Positions 1 to 6,765 of a stretch of DNA of 13,421 bases are shown one piece after another. The stretch comes from JBKJUK01 sp046590705 (GTDB lineage Bacteria > Acidobacteriota > Thermoanaerobaculia > Gp7-AA8). Made by a program: the position numbers and the translations under genes. The notes beneath the pieces are model-generated. The model was not told where the DNA came from, searched no databases, and saw only the letters and a program-made list of their open reading frames with translations. The DNA lies in the NCBI GenBank assembly GCA_046590705.1, contig JBKJUK010000386.1:1-13421 (forward strand), in the 5' to 3' direction. Positions within the stretch are counted from its first letter, which is position 1. Each line of letters starts with the position of its first letter.

Positions 1-39
1 TTCAAATCAGGGGGCGCGCAGGTTGAGAAATCGTGCGCC

Positions 40-63
40 TGTATGTGTACACGTGCATGCGCA
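40..63. other. 24-bp alternating purine-pyrimidine tract
   Basis: From T40 to A63 every base alternates pyrimidine and purine without a break, built from TG/CA, TA and CG steps, with the 8-bp palindrome GTGTACAC at 45-52. Three GCAG units follow at 61-72. Such tracts can adopt left-handed Z-DNA under negative supercoiling (established knowledge). The tract lies about 17 bp upstream of a -10-like hexamer. Any regulatory role is inference. Confidence 0.4.
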
Positions 64-79
64 GGCAGGCAGCCGCGAG

Positions 80-85
80 TACAAT
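80..85 (+). promoter_or_regulatory. Candidate -10 element (TACAAT) placed for a leaderless transcript
   Basis: TACAAT matches the TANNNT -10 consensus and ends 6 nt before the GTG at 92. By usual -10 geometry transcription would start at or next to that GTG. No Shine-Dalgarno sequence precedes the GTG. There is no good TTGACA-like -35 at 16-18 bp spacing. Seen: hexamer and spacing. Inferred: promoter function. Confidence 0.35.
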
Positions 86-91
86 GCCGTC

Positions 92-505
92 GTGTCTTCA
101 GATCCCGTCGTTCCTTCAGCTCCCGCGTATGACTGGAACCTCTTCGTCTCGGATTCGCTGCGGCAGCAGGGTCCCTGGCCGACATTTCAGAGGCTGATGG
201 AGGCTCGGGTTCAATTCCCAGCGGATCTCGCCCTTCGCGGGTACACGGAAATCGTGCGTAACTCGATCGTTCGCGATCTACTCTCCGCGCCGAAGGGTCT
301 TCAATCCGTCCCTAAACTTTCTCCGGAGTTTCTGAGCGCTTTCGATCGCTTCAATCTAAATGCGCAGGGGGGTTATCTGGTTTCCTTGATCGACGGAAGA
401 CTCGACCTGCAGAAAATCCTTCGCCTCAGTCCATTCGATGCGTTTTCCACCCTTTTCAATCTTGCTCAGCTTTTACAGCAGAAAGCGATCTCCTTGAACG
501 AATGA
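92..505 (+). CDS. Small protein of unknown function, possible winged-helix C-terminus
   Basis: The chosen GTG start gives 137 aa. The frame is open to the left window edge (a TTG lies at 23), but the upstream residues look like translated non-coding DNA, and the GTG sits 6 nt after a -10-like hexamer. The N-terminal part is rich in hydrophobic and aromatic residues and matches no family I recognise. The last ~45 residues (GGYLVSLIDGRLDLQKILRL, then SPFDAFSTLFNL and a final helix) resemble the winged-helix-like module found at the end of DUF4388/PatA-type proteins, where a 'SLIDG...I...S' pattern is followed by a short helical hairpin. That likeness is from memory and weak. No membrane segment or signal peptide is seen. 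Its stop overlaps the start of the histidine kinase by 4 bp, so the two are almost certainly co-translated, and it may be an accessory or output partner. It could also be the C-terminal end of a longer gene that starts outside the window. Confidence 0.65.
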   Translation: MSSDPVVPSAPAYDWNLFVSDSLRQQGPWPTFQRLMEARVQFPADLALRGYTEIVRNSIVRDLLSAPKGLQSVPKLSPEFLSAFDRFNLNAQGGYLVSLIDGRLDLQKILRLSPFDAFSTLFNLAQLLQQKAISLNE

Positions 506-1536
506 GCTCGACCTCCGTTTCACTCGTCGATCACCTCACCACCCCCATCGCAGTGGTTGCGATGCCTGGACGGATCACGTATCAGAATCGCGCCTTCTCC
601 GAGGTGTTCGGTTCGATGGCAGGGCACTGGATCTCTGCCGCTGCCGGGAACGTGGGTGGCGAACAGGGATGGCTGCAGGGCTTTTTTCAAGCTGGCGAGG
701 AGCCGCACAGCACCGATGTCGAGCTCAACGGTCGCTCCTACCACGTCGAGAAAATCACCCGCAACGTCGAGACCGGCGAAGTCGCACTCAGTTTCGACGA
801 CGTCACCCGGCAGCGGGAGATCGAACAGGCCAAATCCGATTTCACCTCGATGGTCGTCCACGACCTCCGCGGTCCTCTCTCCGGTATTCAGGGGACCCTC
901 GAGTTCATCCTGAGCGGCGAGAACACTCGTCTCGATCCACTGCACGAAGAGTTGATGCGCGAGGCCTCACGCGAGTCGGAACGGATGATGAGCCTCATCA
1001 ATGAACTGCTCGACTTCTCGAAGATCGAGTCCGGGAACTTCGAGGTCGAAAACGATTCGATGCGTGTAGCAGGAGTACTTCGTCGTTCAGTGGTGAGTCT
1101 GCAGTCGGTCGCACAACGTGACGAGATTTTTCTCCTGTCTGCCCATGCTCCAGATCTTCCGGTGATGAACGGCAGCGTCGAAAAAATGACTCAGGCAATC
1201 ATCAACCTGATCAGCAATGCCTTGAAATTCACGCCTAAGCGTGGAGTGATCGCCATCGGCGCACAGGTCATTCGTGACGAAGAGGGACCTGCCTCGGTGG
1301 TCGTCACCGTGACCGACTCCGGAATCGGGATCAAGAAAGAAGAGATCAACCAGATCTTCGAGAAGTACAAGCAGACCAAGAACAAATCCTTCCGCGGTGG
1401 AAGTGGGACCGGCCTGGGACTCTACATCGTGAAGCAGATCGTCGAGGCGCATGGCGGCGAAATCCATGTCTCCAGCATCGAGGGGTTGGGCACGAGTATC
1501 GTCATCGGAATTCCACTTCGACGCGTCGCCGCCTAG
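502..1536 (+). CDS. Soluble PAS-like sensor histidine kinase
   Basis: 344 aa. Residues ~5-105 form a PAS-like sensor region (LTTPIAVVAMPGRITYQNRA is typical of a PAS start). A HisKA dimerisation domain follows (~105-175) with H-box VVHDLRGPL, putting the phospho-acceptor at His120. The HATPase_c domain (~225-340) has N-box INLISNALKF (Asn235, Asn239), G1 box DSGIGI (272-277), an F-box-like IFEKYKQ and G2 box GTGLGLYIV (302-310), so all ATP-lid motifs are intact. There is no transmembrane segment, so it is probably cytosolic and senses an internal signal. The ATG overlaps the TGA of the upstream gene (ATGA at 502-505) and no Shine-Dalgarno is visible, which suggests translational coupling. No receiver-domain protein lies next to it, so it is an orphan kinase as far as this window shows. 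The signal and the phosphotransfer partner are unknown. Confidence 0.93.
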   Translation: MSSTSVSLVDHLTTPIAVVAMPGRITYQNRAFSEVFGSMAGHWISAAAGNVGGEQGWLQGFFQAGEEPHSTDVELNGRSYHVEKITRNVETGEVALSFDDVTRQREIEQAKSDFTSMVVHDLRGPLSGIQGTLEFILSGENTRLDPLHEELMREASRESERMMSLINELLDFSKIESGNFEVENDSMRVAGVLRRSVVSLQSVAQRDEIFLLSAHAPDLPVMNGSVEKMTQAIINLISNALKFTPKRGVIAIGAQVIRDEEGPASVVVTVTDSGIGIKKEEINQIFEKYKQTKNKSFRGGSGTGLGLYIVKQIVEAHGGEIHVSSIEGLGTSIVIGIPLRRVAA

Positions 1537-1563
1537 CGGAGCCTGCTTTTTCGCGCTAGACAA

Positions 1564-1661
1564 GTGGCCGGAGTTTTCAACTCCGGGCGGTACGCGTTAC
1601 AGCGCTGGCCATTGCATCATCACCGTCTCAAGTACGAACCGAAGTTAAAAACTTCGGCCAC
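1564..1661. repeat. Inverted pair of related hairpins (REP-doublet-like)
   Basis: The left hairpin pairs CCGGAGTT (1568-1575) with AACTCCGG (1579-1586) around a 3-nt loop. The right hairpin pairs CCGAAGTT (1639-1646) with AACTTCGG (1650-1657), also around 3 nt. The left outer end GTGGCCGGAG and the reverse complement of the right end GTGGCCGAAG are near-identical, and a GTAC/GGTAC stretch follows in both. The whole 98 bp is therefore an imperfect inverted repeat of about 30-bp arms. It lies between the convergent ends of the histidine kinase and aroB genes. It could be a REP/BIME-type element, a bidirectional terminator, or both; no U-tract typical of intrinsic terminators is present. Confidence 0.7.
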
Positions 1662-1692
1662 GAAACACAGGCCCCACTGCTCGCTGCCGGCT

Positions 1693-2781
1693 CTAGCTGC
1701 GCGTCTCGAGCAACGCGTCGATGCACAACTCCAGCTCGTTGGACCTCACATCTTCGACGACGACACACTCTCCGATCGCTACAGGAAGCACCATCACTCT
1801 TTTCTTCGAAGTGAACTTCTTGTCGCGACCGGCCGCTTCCAGAAGAGCATCGCGATCCAGATCAGCAGTGAGAGGCAGAGGATGCCTGAGGACAGCCAGG
1901 TCGATTCGTCTGGCCACGGCACCGTCGAGAAGTCCGCGCGCCACAGCGAGGCGATTCGCCGCAATCATTCCCAACCCGACGGCCTCGCCATGTGTGAACC
2001 GCTTATATTGCGTCACTGCCTCGAGCGCATGTCCTACCGTGTGGCCATAGTTGAGGAGCCTTCGGACGTCGCCCTCTCGTTCGTCGGCTTCCACGATTCG
2101 GGCTTTCACGCGAACTGATCGCTCGACGATCTCCTGCAGTGAACCGATATCGGCACCTATGGTCTGCAAGTCTGTCTGCTCGGTTAGTTCAAAGAGGCGA
2201 ACATCTCCGATCACTCCCGATTTCAATGACTCGAAAAAGCCCGAAAGCAGCTCGCGAGGTGGCAGAGTCTGCAGTATTCGCACATCAGAAAGCACGGCCC
2301 GCGGGGGGTGAAACGAGCCAATCAGGTTCTTTCCTCGAATGTGGTTCACGGCTACCTTTCCGCCGATACTGCTGTCGACCTGCGCGAGCAGCGTAGTAGG
2401 AACGTGAATGACATCGACACCTCGGAGAAATACGGATGCGGCGAATCCTGCGGCATCCCCGATCACGCCTCCTCCGAAGATGATGAGCAAGGCGTCGCGT
2501 CGGGCTCCCCGATCGATCAATGCACTGAGTAACTCTCCGGCATTCGCAAACGTTTTTTCTTCTTCGCCGTCGGCAACGAGCAGAACTTCCGGCGGCCGAG
2601 CGAATGAGGCCAGCAGTGCTTCACCATGCAGCGCAAACACCTTCGGCGACGAGATGATGAACAGCTGCTTCGATCTCGTCACCGAGGCGACGATATCGCC
2701 GAGGTGACCGAGGATTCCGTTGCCGACGTAGATCGAATAATGCGCCGCCGGGTTGCGCACTTCGGCCGTTGCTTCGATCAC
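1693..2781 (-). CDS. aroB: 3-dehydroquinate synthase
   Basis: 362 aa, the usual length. It converts DAHP to 3-dehydroquinate with NAD+ and a divalent metal, the second step of the shikimate pathway in the cytosol. Family motifs are GGGVIGDAAGFAA (103-115), the NAD/substrate loop PTTLLAQVDSSIGGK (128-142), KNLIG, LNYGHTVGHALE (243-254) and HGEAVGLGM (264-272). By family knowledge the metal ligands correspond to Glu184, His247 and His264. One slight oddity is FFESLKSG where most members have 'AEVIK.G'; the Glu and Lys are kept. The start is GTG, overlapping the aspS TGA by 4 bp (GTGA on the minus strand, 2781-2778), so translation is likely coupled. It is the last gene of the minus-strand group and ends 32 bp from the hairpin doublet. 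Confidence 0.97.
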   Translation of the reverse strand: MIEATAEVRNPAAHYSIYVGNGILGHLGDIVASVTRSKQLFIISSPKVFALHGEALLASFARPPEVLLVADGEEEKTFANAGELLSALIDRGARRDALLIIFGGGVIGDAAGFAASVFLRGVDVIHVPTTLLAQVDSSIGGKVAVNHIRGKNLIGSFHPPRAVLSDVRILQTLPPRELLSGFFESLKSGVIGDVRLFELTEQTDLQTIGADIGSLQEIVERSVRVKARIVEADEREGDVRRLLNYGHTVGHALEAVTQYKRFTHGEAVGLGMIAANRLAVARGLLDGAVARRIDLAVLRHPLPLTADLDRDALLEAAGRDKKFTSKKRVMVLPVAIGECVVVEDVRSNELELCIDALLETRS

Positions 2782-4547
2782 TCCTTCGCATCCTGCAGAA
2801 TCAATCCGAGTTCCTGAAGCTGGTCGCTGGAGACAGAGGATGGCGCATCCGTCATCAGGTCCTGTCCCCGAGTGGTCTTGGGGAAGGCAATCACGTCGCG
2901 GATCGATCTGGAACGGGCCATCAACATGATCATACGGTCAAGACCGAGGGCGATGCCTCCGTGAGGAGGCGCTCCAAAGCGGAAAGCATCGAGAAGGAAG
3001 CCGAAGCGTTCCTGCGCTTCCTCATCGGAGATTCCGAGCGCTCGAAACATGCGCGACTGCAGTTCCGGCTGGTTGATCCGGATACTTCCTCCACCAAGCT
3101 CCATGCCGTTCAGAATGACATCGTAGGCACGAGCTTTCACATTTCCCGGATCGGATTCAATCTTGTCCACTTCGTCGAGCGCGGGCGAGGTGAAAGGATG
3201 ATGGAGAGCCATGTATCGCCCTCCCTTCTCGTCGTAGCCAAGCAGAGGAAAATCAACGACCCAGAGAAAGTTCCACTTGTTCTCGGGGATCATGGATTCT
3301 TCGCGAGCGACTTTGAGCCGAAGATTGGCCAGCGCGTCGGAGACAACCTGTTCTTTCCCGGCCACGATCAGCAGCAGGTCACCCTGGCTGGCACCTGACA
3401 CTTCCTTCAAGCGGTCCAGATCATCATCGGTAACGAACTTCTTGATGGAAGTCGTCACTTCCGCGTCGAACTTGATCCAGATCAGACCGGAAGCACCGAA
3501 GAGCTTCACGTACTCAGTAAGCTCGTCGATACGCTTGCGAGAAAACGACGACTTTCCTGGAATGAGAATGCCCTTCACCTTTCCCTGCCCTTCCACAGCA
3601 GCCTTGAACGGTGCGAACTCGATCGGTTGCACCGCCGCAGAAAGGTCGAGCAGTTCCAGACCAAAGCGGGTGTCCGGACGATCGATACCGTAGCGATCCA
3701 TCGCTTCACGCCAGGTCATGCGCGGGAAGGGAGTGGGGGCGTCGATGTTGGCCAGCGGAAAGATCTCCGCGAACAAGCCTTCGATCAACTCGAAGATGAA
3801 TTCCTCATTGATGAACGACGCCTCGATGTCGATCTGGGTGAATTCAGGCTGACGATCGCTGCGTAGATCTTCGTCGCGAAAGCAGCGTGCGATTTGATAG
3901 TAACGATCGAGTCCGGCCACCATCAGCAATTGCTTGAACAGTTGTGGCGACTGAGGGAGCGCGTAGAAGCTTCCATTCTGGATGCGGCTCGGAACGAGGT
4001 AGTCTCGTGCACCTTCCGGAGTCGACTTGGTCAGGATCGGCGTCTCGATTTCGAGAAAGCCGGTTCGATGCAGATATTCGCGCACCTTGTAACTCACCCG
4101 GTCGCGGAGCACGAAGTTGGATGCCAGTGCAGGTCTTCGGAGATCGAGGTACCTGTACTTCAGCCGCAAATCCTCAGACGCTGTGGTCTCGTCATCGACG
4201 GTGAAAGGTGGAGTCTCCGAGCGGCTGAGTAACACGAGGTTCGACACCAGCACCTCGACATCTCCGGTGGCCATGGCGGCGTTCTTCTGATTCTCGATTC
4301 GATTGGCCACCACACCTTCCACCGTGATGACGAACTCTGATCGCAGTTCTTTCGCTGATGTCAGGAGTTCGCCGCTTGCCAGTCGATCCTGATCAAAAAC
4401 GAGCTGGCAAACACCGGTCCGATCGCGCAAATCGATGAAGATCAGTTCGCCAAAGTCGCGGCGCTTGTGGACCCATCCGGAGAGGGTCACCTTTCCATCT
4501 ACATGTTCGGTGCGCAGCGTACCCGCGCCAGTTCTTACATCAATCAC
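2778..4547 (-). CDS. aspS: Aspartyl-tRNA synthetase (bacterial type, class II)
   Basis: 589 aa, the normal bacterial length. It charges tRNA(Asp) with aspartate in the cytosol. Domains: N-terminal OB-fold anticodon-binding domain (~1-105; VTLSGWVHKRRDFG, FIDLRDRTGVCQLVFDQD), class II catalytic core (~125-560), and the bacterial GAD insertion (~285-410). Visible motifs are LPQSPQLFKQLLM (197-209), motif 2 RCFRDEDLRSDRQPEFTQID (221-240) and motif 3 GIALGLDRMIMLMARSRSIR (531-550), followed by the bacterial FPKT signature. The start is GTG, overlapping the stop of the upstream carbonic-anhydrase-like gene by 4 bp, with an AAGAGG-like Shine-Dalgarno about 10 nt upstream. Residue 32 is Phe where discriminating enzymes usually have Leu and some tRNA(Asn)-mischarging ones have His. 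This hints at a discriminating enzyme but does not prove it. Confidence 0.98.
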   Translation of the reverse strand: MIDVRTGAGTLRTEHVDGKVTLSGWVHKRRDFGELIFIDLRDRTGVCQLVFDQDRLASGELLTSAKELRSEFVITVEGVVANRIENQKNAAMATGDVEVLVSNLVLLSRSETPPFTVDDETTASEDLRLKYRYLDLRRPALASNFVLRDRVSYKVREYLHRTGFLEIETPILTKSTPEGARDYLVPSRIQNGSFYALPQSPQLFKQLLMVAGLDRYYQIARCFRDEDLRSDRQPEFTQIDIEASFINEEFIFELIEGLFAEIFPLANIDAPTPFPRMTWREAMDRYGIDRPDTRFGLELLDLSAAVQPIEFAPFKAAVEGQGKVKGILIPGKSSFSRKRIDELTEYVKLFGASGLIWIKFDAEVTTSIKKFVTDDDLDRLKEVSGASQGDLLLIVAGKEQVVSDALANLRLKVAREESMIPENKWNFLWVVDFPLLGYDEKGGRYMALHHPFTSPALDEVDKIESDPGNVKARAYDVILNGMELGGGSIRINQPELQSRMFRALGISDEEAQERFGFLLDAFRFGAPPHGGIALGLDRMIMLMARSRSIRDVIAFPKTTRGQDLMTDAPSSVSSDQLQELGLILQDAKE

Positions 4548-5089
4548 TTTGAGGCCTCTTCACACACGGCGATGCCGGCGTCCGATAAGTAGATGTTTTT
4601 GTGGTCGAGATACGCAGCGCTGTTTTTACGCGCTCGTTCTGACTGCTCGGCGGTGACCTCGCCCCGAACCTTCGCAGGAACGCCCAGCACGAGGGACCGA
4701 GGAGGGACGTTCATTCCCTCTGGAACAACCGCACCAGCCGCTACGATCGAACCCTCGCCGATGACAGCCCCATCCAGAATCCTCGAGCCGATGCCGATGA
4801 GGCAACCGCGTGCGATGACGCAGCCGTGCACGATGACGCCATGTCCGATCGTCACGTCCTCGTCGATTTCGACCGGAAACCGCCCGCTGGTGACGTGCAC
4901 GACGCAATTATCCTGGATGTTCGAGCGCGCTCCCACCCGAATCCTGTTCACGTCACCCCGTAAGACCGTACCGAACCAGATCGACGAGTCGTCCCCGAGC
5001 GTCACGTCGCCGATCACGGTGGCGTTCGGGGCGATGTAGACGCGTGCGCCGATGCGAGGCCGGGACTGCTGATAGGAATAGAGAGTCAC
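4544..5089 (-). CDS. Gamma-carbonic anhydrase family protein (YrdA/PaaY-like)
   Basis: 181 aa, mostly hexapeptide repeats of the left-handed beta-helix fold ([LIV]-G-x-x-x-x runs from ~12 to 145), ending in a C-terminal helix. The three zinc-binding histidines of the family are at the expected spacing: His65 (VVHV), His83 (IGHG) and His88 (VHG). The conserved RGD (44-46) and IQDN (58-61) segments are also present. Proteins of this short type form trimers; some hydrate CO2, but many have little or no activity, so carbonic anhydrase function is plausible rather than shown. The acidic proton-shuttle loop of the archaeal enzyme Cam is absent. The start is GTG with no well-placed Shine-Dalgarno but an extended -10 just upstream. 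It overlaps aspS by 4 bp and heads the gammaCA-aspS-aroB unit. Confidence 0.9.
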   Translation of the reverse strand: MTLYSYQQSRPRIGARVYIAPNATVIGDVTLGDDSSIWFGTVLRGDVNRIRVGARSNIQDNCVVHVTSGRFPVEIDEDVTIGHGVIVHGCVIARGCLIGIGSRILDGAVIGEGSIVAAGAVVPEGMNVPPRSLVLGVPAKVRGEVTAEQSERARKNSAAYLDHKNIYLSDAGIAVCEEASK

Positions 5090-5098
5090 TTCCGGCGG

Positions 5099-5107
5099 AA
5101 TTTAGCA
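5099..5107 (-). promoter_or_regulatory. Candidate extended -10 promoter for gammaCA-aspS-aroB
   Basis: Read on the minus strand, TGCTAAATT fits the extended -10 consensus TGnTANNNT exactly and ends 9 nt before the GTG start at 5089. The expected transcription start is therefore only a few bases upstream of the start codon, giving a leaderless or nearly leaderless mRNA. No clear -35 was found. Promoter function is inferred. Confidence 0.4.
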
Positions 5108-5202
5108 CAGGCGCAAGCCCGAAGCTGAGTTCGATCACCCAGTGAATTCTACGACCCGTCGGCTATTCGCCAAAAGCTGCAACCATTTGCGCACGAAGGT
5201 CA

Positions 5203-5378
5203 CGTCATTCCGATGAGCACGCGGCCACGTAAAGGCTGGCGCGCTGGTCGTGCGAAGAGGAATCTCCGTTCCGCGCCGCGATGGTCGGACTGATCCACCG
5301 CGTCCGCGCGGACCGGAGATTCCTCTTCGCGGTCACGGCGGCGGTATGCAGAAGATCGCGCGGCTCATCGGAATGACG
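5203..5378 (-). repeat. 176-bp palindromic dispersed element, copy 1 (inverted)
   Basis: The outer ends CGTCATTCCGATGAGC (5203-5218) and its exact reverse complement (5363-5378) form 16-bp terminal inverted repeats. Inner 25-bp arms at 5252-5276 and 5306-5330 pair with one mismatch, starting GCGAAGAGGAATCTCC. The non-palindromic parts match copies 2 and 3 only when this copy is reverse-complemented: the sequence next to the inner arm reads CGCACGACCAGCGCG here and CGCACCACCAGCGCG in copy 3. It is therefore inserted in the opposite orientation. No open reading frame and no obvious target-site duplication. It is probably a non-autonomous MITE-like or large REP-like element. Confidence 0.85.
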
Positions 5379-5399
5379 AATCGGGGAAGCGCACTCTAT

Positions 5400-5891
5400 T
5401 CAGTTCTGCAACCGCTCGAGATTTGTGAAGGTGTACGGGTACTGGTTCTTCTCATCCGCCGGGAACGAGTCCTCGGCAACAATCTTCCACTCGGCTGCGT
5501 CAAAGGCAGGAAAGAAGGTGTCGCCATCCACTCGGGCATGCACGTAGGTGAGATACATGCGGTCGGCCATGGCCATGGTCTGTCTGAAAATGTCGGCGCC
5601 TCCGAGGATGAACGGCTCGGGATCGGAGGATGCCAGCGAAAGAGCGCTCGCGATCGAGGAAGCACCCAGCAGACCGGCCTGCTCCGCGAACTCGCCGCGT
5701 GTGACCACAATGATGGTTCGGCCGGAGAGCGGTTTGCCGATCGAGTCGAATGTCTTCCGACCCATCACCAGGTGATGGCCCATCGTGAGCGACTTCAGCC
5801 GCCGGAGATCGCTGGACTGACGCCACGGAAGATCGTTGTTCAGACCAATGACACCGTTGTCGGCAAGTGCGGCAATGATGGAGATGGTCAT
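5400..5891 (-). CDS. folA: Dihydrofolate reductase
   Basis: 163 aa, the usual length for bacterial DHFR. It reduces dihydrofolate to tetrahydrofolate with NADPH, restoring the cofactor oxidised by thymidylate synthase. Visible motifs are IIAALADNGVIGLNNDLPW (M20-loop region, Trp23), catalytic-pocket Asp28 (E. coli Asp27), the NADPH site MGRKTFDSIGKPLSGR (43-58), the ILGGADIF glycine pair, and DGDTFFP near the C-terminus. The stretch after LPW is RQSSDLRRLK rather than the common '.LPEDLK.FK', a mild divergence that keeps the acid. The ATG overlaps the thyA stop by 4 bp (5888-5891), the classic thyA-folA arrangement. No Shine-Dalgarno is seen, so reinitiation after thyA is likely. Confidence 0.96.
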   Translation of the reverse strand: MTISIIAALADNGVIGLNNDLPWRQSSDLRRLKSLTMGHHLVMGRKTFDSIGKPLSGRTIIVVTRGEFAEQAGLLGASSIASALSLASSDPEPFILGGADIFRQTMAMADRMYLTYVHARVDGDTFFPAFDAAEWKIVAEDSFPADEKNQYPYTFTNLERLQN

Positions 5892-6682
5892 ACGGCAATC
5901 GGCGCCTTGATCGATGGATGCGGATCGTAGGATTCGAGTGTGAAGTCCGTGAACTTGAAATCGAAAATGGACGTCACGGACGGGTTCAGCGTCATACGTG
6001 GCAGCGGCCTCGGGTCACGTCCGATCTGGAGTCGCGCCTGGTCCAGATGATTCGAGTAGAGGTGTGCATCGCCCAGCGTGTGAATGAAGTCTCCGGCCTG
6101 CAAGCCTGTCACCTGCGCCACCATCATCGTGAGTAATGCGTATGAAGCAATGTTGAAGGGCACTCCCAGAAAGATGTCAGCACTGCGCTGATACATCTGG
6201 CAGGAGAGACGTCCATTGGCTACATAGAATTGAAAGAGAAGATGACAGGGTGGAAGCGCCATTTTGGCGACGTCGGCCACGTTCCACGCGCTGACGATGT
6301 GCCGGCGGGAATCGGGATTGTCCTTCAGCGACCGAATCACATTGCTGATCTGATCAATCTCTTTCCCATCCTGCGCTCCCCATGAACGCCACTGCGAGCC
6401 ATAGACAGGGCCCAGCTCACCATTCGGGTCCGCCCACTCGTCCCAGATTGTGACCTTGTTTTCCTGCAGGTAACCTACGTTGGTGCTGCCCTGCAGAAAC
6501 CAGAGGAGTTCGTGAATAATTGAGCGAAGGTGAACTTTCTTCGTAGTCAGCAGCGGGAATCCCTGAGAAAGATCGAACCGCATCTGATGCCCGAAGATGC
6601 TGAGCGTGCCGGTGCCGGTGCGGTCCTGCTTCGGAGCACCATGGTCGAGGACCTGCTGCACAAGATCGAGATACTGTTTCAT
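5888..6682 (-). CDS. thyA: Thymidylate synthase
   Basis: 264 aa, the same length as the E. coli enzyme and aligning with it residue for residue at key sites. It methylates dUMP to dTMP using 5,10-methylene-tetrahydrofolate, giving dihydrofolate. The catalytic nucleophile is Cys146 in ALPPCHLLFQFYV. dUMP-binding residues are Arg21, Arg126-Arg127, Asp169, Asn177 and His207/Tyr209 (DAHLYSNH). The C-terminus is PIAV, the mobile tail that closes on the ligands. The ATG start is preceded by no Shine-Dalgarno but by a -10-like TAATCT 7 nt upstream. It overlaps folA by 4 bp. A divergent intergenic region carrying copy 2 of the palindromic element separates it from lysA. Confidence 0.98.
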   Translation of the reverse strand: MKQYLDLVQQVLDHGAPKQDRTGTGTLSIFGHQMRFDLSQGFPLLTTKKVHLRSIIHELLWFLQGSTNVGYLQENKVTIWDEWADPNGELGPVYGSQWRSWGAQDGKEIDQISNVIRSLKDNPDSRRHIVSAWNVADVAKMALPPCHLLFQFYVANGRLSCQMYQRSADIFLGVPFNIASYALLTMMVAQVTGLQAGDFIHTLGDAHLYSNHLDQARLQIGRDPRPLPRMTLNPSVTSIFDFKFTDFTLESYDPHPSIKAPIAV

Positions 6683-6689
6683 CGTCCGT

Positions 6690-6695
6690 AGATTA
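6690..6695 (-). promoter_or_regulatory. Candidate -10 element (TAATCT) for leaderless thyA-folA mRNA
   Basis: On the minus strand TAATCT lies 7 nt before the thyA ATG at 6682, which would put the transcription start at about the first base of the start codon. No Shine-Dalgarno is present in the short gap and no convincing -35 is seen. The spacing matches the candidate at 80-85. Function is inferred. Confidence 0.35.
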
Positions 6696-6765
6696 TTTCA
6701 CAGACAACACAATGCTCGAACATTCGCTCCCTGAAACTACGAGTGCCGCGCAATTTTATCCACGG

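Larger units (their letters stand above)
5090..5399. other. Intergenic region between folA and the gammaCA gene
   Basis: 310 bp with no credible gene. Next to the gammaCA start it holds the candidate promoter at 5099-5107, and at 5203-5378 the inverted copy of the 176-bp palindromic element. I see nothing recognisable in 5108-5202. The element begins 22 bp past the folA stop, so it is probably transcribed at the end of the thyA-folA mRNA and could fold into a terminator-like structure. Confidence 0.7.

Noticed and set aside
2769..3398. A 209-codon open frame on the plus strand opposite aspS, and several others opposite aspS, aroB, lysA and the histidine kinase
   Set aside because: They lie wholly antisense to strongly recognised genes, have low-complexity Arg/Ser/Pro-rich translations, and match no family; they are by-products of GC-rich codon usage.
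5190..5390. Target-site duplications flanking the palindromic elements
   Set aside because: The bases on both sides of each copy were compared (for example AAGGTCA versus AATCGGG for copy 1) and no direct repeat longer than chance was found.
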